Source: an uncultured Rubrobacteraceae bacterium
GTDB lineage: Bacteria > Actinomycetota > Rubrobacteria > Rubrobacterales > Rubrobacteraceae
DNA length: 53,752 nucleotides
Reading direction: 5' to 3'
NCBI GenBank assembly: GCA_902806015.1
Contig: CADCUZ010000012.1
Span: 1 to 53,752 of the forward strand
Shown here: positions 24,648 to 34,263 of the stretch, one piece after another
Position numbering within the stretch: position 1 is the stretch's first letter
Layout: each line of letters begins with the position of its first letter
Program-made: the position numbers and the translations under genes
The notes under the pieces: model-generated
Seen by the model: only the letters and a program-made list of their open reading frames with translations
The model's database searches: none
Told to the model about the DNA's origin: nothing

Positions 24648-25669
24648 TAGACGGAGTCCATCCTTGACATCCAGAGGCCCGGGTCCTTGACCTCGGCCAG
24701 GGTGGGGAGGTTCTCGGGGGTCTCCCAGACCCGGTTGAGGCCCCCCATCCCCTGCCGGCGGGCGACGGCCTCCGCGAACCGCTCGCCGAGGCGATACTGC
24801 TCCAGCTTTACGTCGAGGCCGGTGATGCGAAAGACTGCGGTCTCGAAGGGCGGGCGGTGGGCCCGGCTCTTCGACATCCGGGCCTTCAGGTGCTCGTAGT
24901 GCGGTACGAGACCCTTACCGACGTTGTGCATCACGAAGTCCGAGTAGCCCTCTATGACCGACATGGCGGCCTGCATCCTGTCGAACGAGACCCGCTGCTC
25001 CGGGCTCATCACCAGCTCCATCGACCGGGCGCCGGTCTTGAGGTTCGCGGAGAGTCGGCGAACGGTCTCGCGGACGCCGAGCCTCTCTGCCAGCGGGCCG
25101 ACCAGGTCCTCCAGGAGGTCGCCCAGGTGGCCCCGCAGCCAGGGGTATCCCTCAAACTGCAGGGCGTGGGTCATCTCGTGGAGCACGATCCAGAGCCGCA
25201 AACCGTCCAGCGGGACCCCGAGCCTCCCCGCCGCCGCGGCGATGTTTCCGTCCAGAAAGAAGACCTTGCCCGGCCCGTTCGCCGCCTCTTTGGAGAGCAG
25301 CGGCCCCGTGTCGTACTGGCCGAGAACCCTGGACGAGAGGAACCCCAGCAGCAGGCCCATCTGCGCCGTGAGCGTGGCGCCGCCGAGCGCCCACGTGACG
25401 TTCCCCGCGCCCTCGGTCGCCCGTTTGAGGACGGGCTCCATGAGCGCCCCGAAGCCCTCGATGTTGAAGTCTATCCACTCAGCCCGGTCGGTCACCAGGA
25501 GCTGGCGGCCCGCGTCCGGCCCGCGCGGCAACTCTATGCCCGTAAAACTTGAGAGGGGCGCAAGGGTCTTGCCCACGGCGCCGGGGTAGTCGAAATCGGC
25601 GGCTGGCGCCCGCTCTGAGCGGGAGGCGAGCGTCACCGCGATCGTGCGGGCCGCGCCCCAGGAGATCAT
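24647..25669 (-). CDS. Zinc-metalloprotease-like protein (DUF2342, F420-associated family)
   Basis: A 340-residue protein of the actinobacterial family described as a zinc-dependent metalloprotease or coenzyme F420 biosynthesis-associated protein. It shows LWIVLHEMTHALQFEGYPWL around residue 162, with the HExxH zinc motif, and EGYSDFVMHNVG around residue 235, with the likely third ligand Glu. FFLDGNIAAAAGRLGVPLDG is also typical. The substrate is unknown. AAGGAT precedes the ATG by 7 bases, and TATACT at 25702-25707 is a likely -10 box. The family assignment is from motif memory. Confidence 0.88.
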   Translation of the reverse strand: MISWGAARTIAVTLASRSERAPAADFDYPGAVGKTLAPLSSFTGIELPRGPDAGRQLLVTDRAEWIDFNIEGFGALMEPVLKRATEGAGNVTWALGGATLTAQMGLLLGFLSSRVLGQYDTGPLLSKEAANGPGKVFFLDGNIAAAAGRLGVPLDGLRLWIVLHEMTHALQFEGYPWLRGHLGDLLEDLVGPLAERLGVRETVRRLSANLKTGARSMELVMSPEQRVSFDRMQAAMSVIEGYSDFVMHNVGKGLVPHYEHLKARMSKSRAHRPPFETAVFRITGLDVKLEQYRLGERFAEAVARRQGMGGLNRVWETPENLPTLAEVKDPGLWMSRMDSV

Positions 25670-25735
25670 CGATAGATCCTTGCTTTAGGTAACATGGAGT
25701 GAGTATATACGCTGCCCCGGCGACACCCACTCCGA

Positions 25736-25764
25736 TTGTCCTGGCGGTCCCCGCGGGTTATATT
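25736..25764 (+). promoter_or_regulatory. tatA promoter giving a leaderless or near-leaderless mRNA
   Basis: TTGTCC (25736-25741) and TATATT (25759-25764) are 17 bp apart. The -10 box ends 6 bases before the ATG, so transcription should begin at or next to the start codon. No ribosome binding site is possible in the remaining bases. Confidence 0.7.
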
Positions 25765-25770
25765 TAGGCC

Positions 25771-25977
25771 ATGCTAGGAGTCGGAGGCAGCGAGATAGTC
25801 TTTATCGCCTTGATCTTTTTGATCATCTTCGGCCCCGGCTCCCTCCCGAAGATGGCCCGGGACGTGGGGCGTTTCGTCACGGAGGCCCGCCGCGCCGTGG
25901 ACGACTTCAAGGAAGAGATCACCTCCGCCGCCGAAGACGAGGACGACGAGGACGGCGACGACCGCCGCAAACGGTGA
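25771..25977 (+). CDS. tatA: Twin-arginine translocase subunit TatA/TatE
   Basis: TatA forms the pore-like part of the twin-arginine export system. The 68-residue protein has a hydrophobic N-terminal helix (EIVFIALIFLIIFGPGSLP) with the FGP hinge, an amphipathic helix (KMARDVGRFVTEARRAVDDF) and a very acidic tail. Length fits TatA rather than TatB, though in actinobacteria the two are hard to separate. It is single here. The sugar-binding lipoprotein at 28839 carries a twin-arginine signal and would be a client. Confidence 0.9.
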   Translation: MLGVGGSEIVFIALIFLIIFGPGSLPKMARDVGRFVTEARRAVDDFKEEITSAAEDEDDEDGDDRRKR

Positions 25978-26028
25978 TTTCGGCCGTCAGGCCGCGTGCT
26001 GGGAGGTGCCGCCCGCCTAGCCGGCAAA

Positions 26029-26991
26029 CTACTCCGGGACGTAGAGGGCGCGTCTGAGGGGGTTCTCGTGGTGGCTCCACCCGCCGGGGCTGACGTTCTG
26101 GGTGGACTCCAGGTACATCGCCGCCCGGGCGTCGAGGTTGTCTATGAGGTGGACGAGCAGGGCTTCCAGGGTCTTTGGGCGTTCGGGGGAGCCGTATTCG
26201 GTCTCGCCCTGGTGCGAGATCAGGACGTGCGAGAGCCCCAGTCGCAGCTCTTCGGGAAAACCGGGCAGCATCTTTATGTAGGAGGACACGAGGCGTTCAC
26301 CGAGGACCACGTGGCCCAGGAGGCGGCCCTCGGTCGTGTAGGCGAAGCCCCCGCTGTCCCAGGATAGCTCGCGAACCTTGCCGACGTCGTGGAAGATCGC
26401 GCCGAAAAACAAAAGGTCGCGGTCCGCCGGGTAGATCTCCGCGAGCGAGCGGGCGATCCGCAGGCAGCCGACCGAGTGCTCCAGCAGGCCGCCGATCCTG
26501 GCGTGGTGCATCCCCTTGGCCGCCGGCGCCTCGCAGAACGCCTCCCAGAACCCTTCGTCCGAGACCATCAGCTCGAAGAGCTGGCGGAGGTCTTCGTTCT
26601 CGAGAGTCCGTCCGGCCTCTTCGAGCTCCGCGGCCAAAGCGTGGCGGTCCTGCTCCGTGGCGGGCAGGTAGTCCTCTTCCGCGACCTCGTCCCCGCGCAT
26701 CACCCGCAGGCGGTCAAGCTTCACCTGCAGCGTGCCGCGGTACTCTTGGGCGTGGCCTTCCACGTCCACGTAGGCCGGGCCGGGGATCTCCCGCACCAGG
26801 TCCTCCGGTAGGCGGCCCCACATGCGCGCGTCCACGGAGCCGGTCCGGTCCACCAGCTTGAGGGACAGGTAGGGGGAGCCGCGGCTGTCCTTGCGAACCG
26901 CGGCGTCCACCGCCAGGAAGCTGGAGTGCAGCCTTCGCCCGGGCTCGATGTCCCGGGCCCAGAGCTTCTCCCTCTGACGGTCGGTTTCCAG
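26029..26991 (-). CDS. YhaM-type 3'-5' exoribonuclease (OB fold + HD domain)
   Basis: The family trims RNA from the 3' end. An OB-fold N-terminal domain (KDSRGSPYLSLKLVDRTGSV, MWGRLPEDL) is followed by an HD phosphohydrolase domain: HHARIGGLLEHSVGCLRIAR, FFGAIFHDVGKVRELSW, and LSHVLISHQGETEYGSP. Without a non-standard start the protein would begin at GTG 26910 and lack part of the OB fold. The frame upstream codes KLWARDIEPGRRLHSSF, which fits homologues. A CTG at 26991 with AAGGG 5 bases upstream is the likely start. It follows the permease stop at once, so it belongs to the same transcript. Confidence 0.88.
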   Translation of the reverse strand: METDRQREKLWARDIEPGRRLHSSFLAVDAAVRKDSRGSPYLSLKLVDRTGSVDARMWGRLPEDLVREIPGPAYVDVEGHAQEYRGTLQVKLDRLRVMRGDEVAEEDYLPATEQDRHALAAELEEAGRTLENEDLRQLFELMVSDEGFWEAFCEAPAAKGMHHARIGGLLEHSVGCLRIARSLAEIYPADRDLLFFGAIFHDVGKVRELSWDSGGFAYTTEGRLLGHVVLGERLVSSYIKMLPGFPEELRLGLSHVLISHQGETEYGSPERPKTLEALLVHLIDNLDARAAMYLESTQNVSPGGWSHHENPLRRALYVPE

Positions 26992-26992
26992 G

Positions 26993-27853
26993 CTAACCCT
27001 TAACGGCCCCGGCGGTCAGCCCGGAGACTATCCGGCGCTGGAAGATCAGGACCATTATCACGAGTGGCACCGTTACGACAACCGCGGCGGCGGCCTGCGC
27101 CCCGTAGTCCGTGGTGTACTGGCTGGCGAAGTTGGGGATCACAACCGTCACCGGCTGGGTCTCGGGGGTGAGCAGGAAGGTCGTCGCGAACAGGAACTCG
27201 TTCCAGGCGAAGATGAACGTGAGGATCGCCGTCGTGAAGACGCCGGGCGCCGCGAGCGGGACTATCACCTTGCGGAACGCCTGGATGGTCGTCGCCCCGT
27301 CCACCTTGGCGGCCTCTTCCAAATCCCTCGGAAGCTCGCGGAAGAACGCGACGAGGAGCCAGACCGTCAGCGGCAGGGCGAAGACGACGTCCGTGATTAT
27401 GACGGAGGCGAGGGTGTCTATGATGCCGAAGGCGCTGAACTGGATGAACAGCGGGGCGATGATCGCCACGCCGGGGAAGAAGCTGATCGCCAGGATCAGC
27501 GTCATGATGATGCCCTTGAAGCCGAACCTCAGGCGGGCTATCGCGTAGGCCGCTATCGCCCCGAAAAAGAGGCAGATGACGGTAGTGACCCCGGAGATGA
27601 TAACGCTGTTTATGAGCGCCTGCTGGAAGGCCGGGTCGCCGAAGATCTGGCCGTACTCGGACGCCGTCGGGTTGGCCGGCAGCAGCGTCGGGGGCGATTG
27701 GAAGAGCTCGCTGCGGGTGATGATGCTCATCTTGAAGATCCAGAGCAGCGGGAAGATGCTCACCAGCACGAACAGGGTAAGGAAGACGTAGAAGAGGACC
27801 GCGTTCAGGGTGCCCTTGCCCTCGCCGCCTTTGGATGCGGTTGCGCTAGCCAT
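26993..27853 (-). CDS. Sugar ABC transporter permease (MalG type)
   Basis: This 286-residue inner-membrane permease pairs with the MalF-type gene upstream. It has six predicted membrane helices, and the EAA loop reads LPRDLEEAAKVDGATTIQAF, the contact site for the ATPase. The C-terminus FQRRIVSGLTAGAVKG is the usual MalG ending. Only 2 bases separate it from the MalF-type gene. The sugar cannot be deduced. Confidence 0.94.
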   Translation of the reverse strand: MASATASKGGEGKGTLNAVLFYVFLTLFVLVSIFPLLWIFKMSIITRSELFQSPPTLLPANPTASEYGQIFGDPAFQQALINSVIISGVTTVICLFFGAIAAYAIARLRFGFKGIIMTLILAISFFPGVAIIAPLFIQFSAFGIIDTLASVIITDVVFALPLTVWLLVAFFRELPRDLEEAAKVDGATTIQAFRKVIVPLAAPGVFTTAILTFIFAWNEFLFATTFLLTPETQPVTVVIPNFASQYTTDYGAQAAAAVVVTVPLVIMVLIFQRRIVSGLTAGAVKG

Positions 27854-27855
27854 CT

Positions 27856-28770
27856 CTACTCCTCCGCGGAGGTCTGCATTCCCAGACCGTAGATAAAGAA
27901 CAACGCCAATAGGAACGACGTCACGAAGATAAAGACCGACGCCGCGTTGCCCTGGGCGAACAGTAGCTGGCTGACCCTCACCGACTTGTAGACGAAAGTG
28001 CTCAGGGACTCGAGCTCGCGGTTGCTCATAGCCCAGAACAGGTCGAAGATCCTGTACGAGTCGAGCGTGCGGAAGAGGACCGCCACGAGGATGGTGCCCT
28101 TAAGGAGCGGGAGCGTGATGCGGAAAAATCGCTGCAGTACGTTCGCCCCGTCGACCCTGGCGGCCTCGTAGACGTCGGCGGAGATCGTCTGAAGCCCGGC
28201 GAGCAGGAGCAGCGCCATGAACGGCGTCGTCTTCCACACGTCGACGCCGATGGCCGCTATTAGGAGCAGCGTCCTGTCGGAGAGGATCGGTTGGCTGATG
28301 ATACCCAAAGTGTTGACGACGTAGTTGATGACGCCGACCTGATCCTGGAACATCAGCCGCCACATCACCGCCGAGATGACCGTCGGGAAGGCCCACGGCA
28401 CGAGTATGGCCGCGCGCACCAGCCCGCGGCCCCTGAACGCCTGGTTGATGGCGAGCGCGATGCCGAGCCCGATAAGGAACTCCAGCGTAACGCTCACCAC
28501 CGTGAAGACCGCGGTGTTGGTGAGGCCTTCGCGGAAGTCCTCGTTGGCGAGCATCTCGCCGTAGTTCTCGAGCCCGACGAACGAGCCCGCCTGGGCGACG
28601 GTGGCGTCCGTGAAGCTCAGGTAGGTCGCGTACGCTATCGGGAAGAAGGCCACGATCAGTATGATCAAGAGCGCCGGCAGCACCATGTAGTAGGCAGTGC
28701 GCCGCTCGGGGTCCCCGAACTCCCTCCTGAAGAAGCCGCTCCTGCGCTTCTTCTGCGGGTTCACGGTCAC
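27856..28770 (-). CDS. Sugar ABC transporter permease (MalF/UgpA type)
   Basis: A 304-residue integral membrane protein with a basic N-terminus (NPQKKRRSGFFRREFG) and six hydrophobic helices. The EAA loop ADVYEAARVDGANVLQRFFR is the ATPase contact site. PAWAF-like sequence VPWAFPTVISAVMW is typical of carbohydrate permeases. The GTG start has GAGGTG 8 bases upstream. It forms the channel with the MalG-type protein and receives substrate from the binding protein upstream. Confidence 0.94.
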   Translation of the reverse strand: MTVNPQKKRRSGFFRREFGDPERRTAYYMVLPALLIILIVAFFPIAYATYLSFTDATVAQAGSFVGLENYGEMLANEDFREGLTNTAVFTVVSVTLEFLIGLGIALAINQAFRGRGLVRAAILVPWAFPTVISAVMWRLMFQDQVGVINYVVNTLGIISQPILSDRTLLLIAAIGVDVWKTTPFMALLLLAGLQTISADVYEAARVDGANVLQRFFRITLPLLKGTILVAVLFRTLDSYRIFDLFWAMSNRELESLSTFVYKSVRVSQLLFAQGNAASVFIFVTSFLLALFFIYGLGMQTSAEE

Positions 28771-28802
28771 AACGTTTCACCTCTCTCTGTTGTCGGTACT
28801 GC

Positions 28803-28821
28803 GGCGGGCGCGGGGCCCGCC
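28803..28821. repeat. Hairpin between binding-protein and permease genes
   Basis: GGCGGGC (28803-28809) and GCCCGCC (28815-28821) form a 7-bp GC stem with a 5-base loop, 18 bases after the binding-protein stop on the minus strand. As in malE-malF of other bacteria, such a stem would protect the upstream mRNA and make the binding protein more abundant than the permeases. Confidence 0.65.
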
Positions 28822-28838
28822 CTCAGAGGTCCCCGCGC

Positions 28839-30182
28839 CTAGCTCGGCGCCTGCTCGGTAATCTTCTGAAGCTCCGTCTGGAGCGTGCTTATGGCCTGCT
28901 GCGGCTCGGTATCGCCGCTCAGAGAGGCGTTGAACTGCTCGGCCATCTCGAGCGACATGTCCGAATAGACCGGCGAGACCGGGCGCGGGACGGTGTTCTT
29001 GAGGGCCTCCCCCGCCAGCCTGACCGTAGGCACGCTCTCCTTGATGTCCGGGTCGTCGTAGAGGGCCGTCAGGGTCGGCAGGTACGAACCGCCGAGGGAG
29101 TAGAACTTCTGCTGCTCGGGGGCGGTTATGAACTTGACGAACTCCCAGGCGGCGTCCTGCGCCTCCTGGTCTGCGAAGGCGTTAATGAAGAAGTTCCACC
29201 CGCCCAGGCCGCTGACGCTCTGGCCGCCCTCGCCGGCCGGCAGCGGCGCGATGTCTATCACGTCAGGCTTTATGAAGTCCCCCGTGCCGGCCAGGCTATA
29301 CATGTACGGCCAGTTGCGGGCGAAGACCGCGGTCCCGCCGAGGAAGGGGGCCTCGGTCTCGGGCTCCTGGTAGGTGCTCACGGCCTGCGGCGACACGCCG
29401 TCGGCGACCATGCTCTTCTCCGACTCCAGGCCCGCGACCGACTCCGGGCTGTCGATGATCACCTTGCTCGCGTCGTTGGGGTCGAGCACCTGCCCGCCGT
29501 AGCTGTTGATGTACTCTAGACCGTTGACCGTGCCGCCCTCGTACTCGGCCCCCTGAAACACGAACCCGTACTTTGTGCCCTCGTCCTGCATGACCTTCTG
29601 GGCCTGCTGCCTGAGCTCCTCCCAGGTCTTGGGCGGCCCGGAGAAACCTGCCTTCTCCAGCAGGTCCTTGCGGTAGTAGAGCAGGCCGGCGTCCGTGAAC
29701 CACGGCACGCCGTAGACCTTGCCCTCGTAGGTGTTCGACGCCACGGGCCCCTCCAAGAACTTGCCCCGCATGCTCTCGGTGAAGCGGTCGGAGAGGTCGA
29801 GGATGTAGCCGTTGGCGGCAAACTGGGCCGGCCAGATCACGTCCCCCGCGATGAGGGTGAGGCTGTCGTCTTGGGCCTGGAACTGGGTGCGGAGCTGGTC
29901 GAAGTACTGTCCCGTGTCCGACGGCATGACCCGCCACTTGGCCGTGATGTCCTTGCTCTGCTTGTTGAACTTGTCGATCAGCTTCTCGAGGGTCCCCGAC
30001 GGCTCGCGGCCGAAGCCGACCGTGATCTGGCCGTTGAAGCTGCCGCCTCCGCCTCCTCCGCAGCCGGCGGTCCCGAGCAGCGCGGCCCCGGCCAGACCGG
30101 CACCGCCCATCTTCAGGAAGTCGCGCCTGTTGAACAGGCGCCCCCCGGGCGTGCCTGTCCTCCCGTCGAACGCTTGGGTCAT
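28839..30182 (-). CDS. Sugar-binding lipoprotein of ABC transporter, Tat-type signal
   Basis: A 447-residue family 1 extracellular solute-binding protein. The N-terminus has a twin-arginine motif, NRRDFLKMGG, followed by a hydrophobic stretch and the lipobox LLGTAGC, so it is exported folded by Tat and then lipid-anchored. The mature part has the family features: TVGFGREPSGTLEKLIDKFN at the start, VYGVPWFTDAGLLYYRKDLL and AWEFVKFITAPEQQKFYS. I chose ATG at 30182 since it starts just before the signal. Ligand unknown, probably an oligosaccharide. Confidence 0.94.
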   Translation of the reverse strand: MTQAFDGRTGTPGGRLFNRRDFLKMGGAGLAGAALLGTAGCGGGGGGSFNGQITVGFGREPSGTLEKLIDKFNKQSKDITAKWRVMPSDTGQYFDQLRTQFQAQDDSLTLIAGDVIWPAQFAANGYILDLSDRFTESMRGKFLEGPVASNTYEGKVYGVPWFTDAGLLYYRKDLLEKAGFSGPPKTWEELRQQAQKVMQDEGTKYGFVFQGAEYEGGTVNGLEYINSYGGQVLDPNDASKVIIDSPESVAGLESEKSMVADGVSPQAVSTYQEPETEAPFLGGTAVFARNWPYMYSLAGTGDFIKPDVIDIAPLPAGEGGQSVSGLGGWNFFINAFADQEAQDAAWEFVKFITAPEQQKFYSLGGSYLPTLTALYDDPDIKESVPTVRLAGEALKNTVPRPVSPVYSDMSLEMAEQFNASLSGDTEPQQAISTLQTELQKITEQAPS

Positions 30183-30243
30183 GCTGTGCCGTCCCTTTCC
30201 AATGTTTGTGTTGCCCGGTAGATGCCCGCGTAACGGACGCCTC

Positions 30244-30277
30244 ACGCGGCCCGACGGCGTGGCGCCGCGGGCCGCGT
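30244..30277. repeat. Hairpin between ATPase and binding-protein genes
   Basis: ACGCGGCCC (30244-30252) is inverted at 30269-30277, forming a 9-bp stem with a 16-base loop downstream of the ATPase stop. There is no T tract. It may stop part of the transcripts or mark an RNA end. Confidence 0.6.
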
Positions 30278-30297
30278 CAGGCAAAGCTCCGCGGGAC

Positions 30298-31539
<1,242 letters not shown>

Positions 31540-31627
31540 ACCATTTCCTCCTTCCGTCCCAAAGAACGGTTTCTTGCCCGGAGCCCCTGGCGCTCTTGGG
31601 CACTTCACCCCTGTCTGTGGCCGCATT

Positions 31628-32809
31628 CTACCTAATGCACTTGCGCGACGCGAAACCGTACCTTTCCTTTACATCCAGCAGGCGCCGAACGGATTTCCGT
31701 AGCCTCCCTTCCGGTATCTCCCCCGACTCGACGGCCGCCACCACCGCGTCGTAGGCGTCGGCCTGCTGCTGGGGTGGGCTCGACACTATAAGGAGGTCCG
31801 CCCCGGCCTTCACGGCCTCGACCGCCGCCCGCTCCGGCGATCCTCCTCCCGAAGCCGCCGCCATCGCCAAATCGTCCGTCACGACCACCCCATCGAACCC
31901 GAGCTCTTCGCGCAACACGGCCATCCACCGCCGCGAGAGGCTCGCCGGCCTCTGCGGGTCCACGGCCGGGTAGAGCAGGTGCCCAACCATCACCATCGGC
32001 GCCCCGGCCTCGATGGCGGCCCTGAAGGGGCCCAGATCGTACGACTCGATGGTGCGCTCGTCGTGGTTCACCACCGGAAGCCCCTTATGCGAGTCCACGA
32101 CGGCCGGCCCGTGGTTCGGGAAATGCTTGGCCGAGGAGGCGATCCCCGCCTCCTCGAAGCCCTCCACCGAGGCCGCGCCCATCCTCGAGACCAACGCCGG
32201 GTCCTCGCCGTAGGAACGGCTGCCGATGGCGGCCCCGAACCCCGTGTCCACCACGGGGGCGAAGTTGGTGTTCACCCCGGCCCACAAGAGCTCCGTCCCG
32301 ATCCGCTTAGCGACCGCCCGGGCCTCCGCGGGATCCCCCCTGCGCCCGACCTCCGCCGCCGCCGGCTGCGGCGCGACCCACGGCGCCGAGGCTATCTGCC
32401 CGCCTTCCTGATCCACCGCTACCAAGAGCGGAACCGCGGGCTCGGTGCGCAAGGACAGCTCCTGGAGCGAGCCCGTGAGGGCTTCGACCTGCCCCTCGCT
32501 TTCCATGTTGTGACCAAAGAGGATCACGCCGCCCACGTTCCTCTCCCGGACCACCTTCTCGACGTAGTAGTCCGGCTCCGTCCCGCCCACGCTGACCACG
32601 AACATCTGCCCCACCATCTCGCGAACGCTCATCTCCTCCACCACCACGGATGCACCCTCCTTCTCTTCGCCGGTTGCCGGCCCGTCGTCGGACCGGAGGC
32701 TTCCCGAGTTTCCCCCCGGAGACGCCGCGCAGGCGGGTAGGGAGGCGAACGCGAGCGCGGCGAGGCAAAGCGTGGGTAGGATCTTGCGGGTTCTCTTCCG
32801 GAGGTTCAC
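31628..32809 (-). CDS. Glycoside hydrolase family 3, beta-N-acetylhexosaminidase-like lipoprotein
   Basis: A 393-residue secreted enzyme of the NagZ-like branch of family 3. The N-terminus [20 protein letters not shown] is a signal peptide with lipobox [16 protein letters not shown] and [18 protein letters not shown] match the substrate-binding loops, and [14 protein letters not shown] holds the Asp nucleophile region. It probably removes N-acetylglucosamine from cell-wall or chitin fragments. It lies upstream of and in line with the sugar ABC genes, so released sugars may be imported by that transporter. Confidence 0.92.
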   Translation of the reverse strand: MNLRKRTRKILPTLCLAALAFASLPACAASPGGNSGSLRSDDGPATGEEKEGASVVVEEMSVREMVGQMFVVSVGGTEPDYYVEKVVRERNVGGVILFGHNMESEGQVEALTGSLQELSLRTEPAVPLLVAVDQEGGQIASAPWVAPQPAAAEVGRRGDPAEARAVAKRIGTELLWAGVNTNFAPVVDTGFGAAIGSRSYGEDPALVSRMGAASVEGFEEAGIASSAKHFPNHGPAVVDSHKGLPVVNHDERTIESYDLGPFRAAIEAGAPMVMVGHLLYPAVDPQRPASLSRRWMAVLREELGFDGVVVTDDLAMAAASGGGSPERAAVEAVKAGADLLIVSSPPQQQADAYDAVVAAVESGEIPEGRLRKSVRRLLDVKERYGFASRKCIR

Positions 32810-32854
32810 CTAGGCGTTTCACCCTTTCGGAATGGCTACTGGGCCAGTCTACCG

Positions 32855-32883
32855 GTGAGAGGGCACGAGTTCTCGGGTATGCT
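32855..32883 (+). promoter_or_regulatory. Candidate promoter of the XPB/Bax1 genes
   Basis: GTGAGA (32855-32860) and TATGCT (32878-32883) are 17 bp apart. The -10 box ends 9 bases before the chosen GTG start, and no ribosome binding site intervenes. Confidence 0.45.
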
Positions 32884-32892
32884 TCGCCCGAC

Positions 32893-34263
32893 GTGATCGA
32901 GCTGTTCTACGAGTCGGGCACCCTCGTCGCGACCGGCGCCTCCTCCGGCCTCCCCGGGCCATTCGTCTGGGACGGCCGCACCCGCCAGTGGCGGGCCCCC
33001 GCGGGCGCCTACCGCGAGGTCGTCCTGCGGTTGCGCGAAACCGGAACGCCGCACGCGGACCACGCCGCCGCCTTCGAGAAGGTCTCGCTGGAGTCGCGCG
33101 TCGCGCTGGAGCCGCGCCCGTACCAGAGGGAAGCCTTGGCGGCGTGGCGGCGCGGGGGGCTGCGCGGGGTCGTCGTGCTGCCGACCGGGGCGGGCAAGAC
33201 GGCGGTGGCGGTGAGCGCTATGGAGCGCGTCGGGCGAAGCGTTCTCGTGGTGGTTCCCACGCTGGCGTTGCTCAAGCAGTGGTACTCCGTGCTCTCTGAC
33301 GCCTTCGGCGGTTCGGTGACGGTGGGCCTGCTGGGCGGCGGCTACCACGAGATCACGCCCGTCACCGTCACGACCTACGACTCGGCGTACATCCACGCCG
33401 AGCGCTACGGCGACCGCTTCGCCCTCGCGGTCTACGACGAGGTTCACCACCTCCCCGCCCCGAAGAACGCCATCATCCCGAAGATGCTCCTCGCCCCGTA
33501 CGCCTTGGGCCTCACGGCGACCCCCGAGCGCCCCGACGGCGGCCACGGGCTGCTGCCGGAGCTGGCCGGGCCCGTCGTCTACCGGCGCTCCCCCGAAGAT
33601 TTGGCCGGAACCTACCTGGCCCCCTTCGAGCTGGTCCGGATGCCGATAGAGCTCACGGCCCAGGAGCGCTTCGACTACGCCCAGGCGGAGGCGGTCTACC
33701 GGGATTTTCTGGAGAAACACCGGCTGCCGATGCGCTCGCCGGAGGACTGGCAGCGGTTCATCATGGTCGCCTCCACGAGCCACTCCGGGGGCAGGGAGGC
33801 TCTGCTCGCGGCGCGGCGGAGACGCGAGATCCGGGAGGGCGCGATGCGAAAGGGCGTCACCCTGGAGGCCCTGCTGCGCCAGCACTGGGAGGACCGGTGC
33901 ATCGTGTTCACGAAGAGCGTCGAGGAGGTCTACGCGCTCTCCGAACGGTTCCTGATCCCGGGCATAACCTACGAGACGCCAGCCAGGGAACGCAAGGAGA
34001 TCCTGGACCGCTTCAGGGAGGGCCGCTACCGGGCCATCATCGCCTCGGACGTGCTAAACGAGGGCGTGGACGTCCCGGACGCGAACGTCGCCATCATCCT
34101 CGCCGGGAGCGCCTCGCAGCGGGAGTACGTCCAGCGCTTGGGGCGCATCCTGCGCCCCAAGGACGACAAGAGGGCCCTCCTTTACGAGCTCGTCACCGCC
34201 GCCACCGGCGAGGAGGCGGCCTCCCGGCGCCGCAGGGAGTCGTTCCGCGGCGCCCCGGCCTAG
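32893..34263 (+). CDS. XPB/Rad25-type DNA helicase
   Basis: A superfamily 2 helicase of the XPB type, which opens DNA in eukaryotic and archaeal repair and occurs in some bacteria. The 456-residue protein has an N-terminal damage-recognition-like part, PRPYQREALAAW (Q motif), Walker A VLPTGAGKTAVAV, DEVHHLPAPKN (motif II), GLTATPERPDGG (motif III), and motifs V-VI ASDVLNEGVDVPDANV and QRLGRILRPKDD. The GTG at 32893 is the first plausible start; the frame is open upstream but overlaps the glycosidase. It is followed at once by Bax1. Confidence 0.94.
   Translation: MIELFYESGTLVATGASSGLPGPFVWDGRTRQWRAPAGAYREVVLRLRETGTPHADHAAAFEKVSLESRVALEPRPYQREALAAWRRGGLRGVVVLPTGAGKTAVAVSAMERVGRSVLVVVPTLALLKQWYSVLSDAFGGSVTVGLLGGGYHEITPVTVTTYDSAYIHAERYGDRFALAVYDEVHHLPAPKNAIIPKMLLAPYALGLTATPERPDGGHGLLPELAGPVVYRRSPEDLAGTYLAPFELVRMPIELTAQERFDYAQAEAVYRDFLEKHRLPMRSPEDWQRFIMVASTSHSGGREALLAARRRREIREGAMRKGVTLEALLRQHWEDRCIVFTKSVEEVYALSERFLIPGITYETPARERKEILDRFREGRYRAIIASDVLNEGVDVPDANVAIILAGSASQREYVQRLGRILRPKDDKRALLYELVTAATGEEAASRRRRESFRGAPA

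Noticed and set aside
33897..34262. Upstream extension of the Bax1 frame inside the helicase gene
   Set aside because: This part is the shadow of the helicase coding sequence; Bax1-like sequence begins only at the helicase stop.
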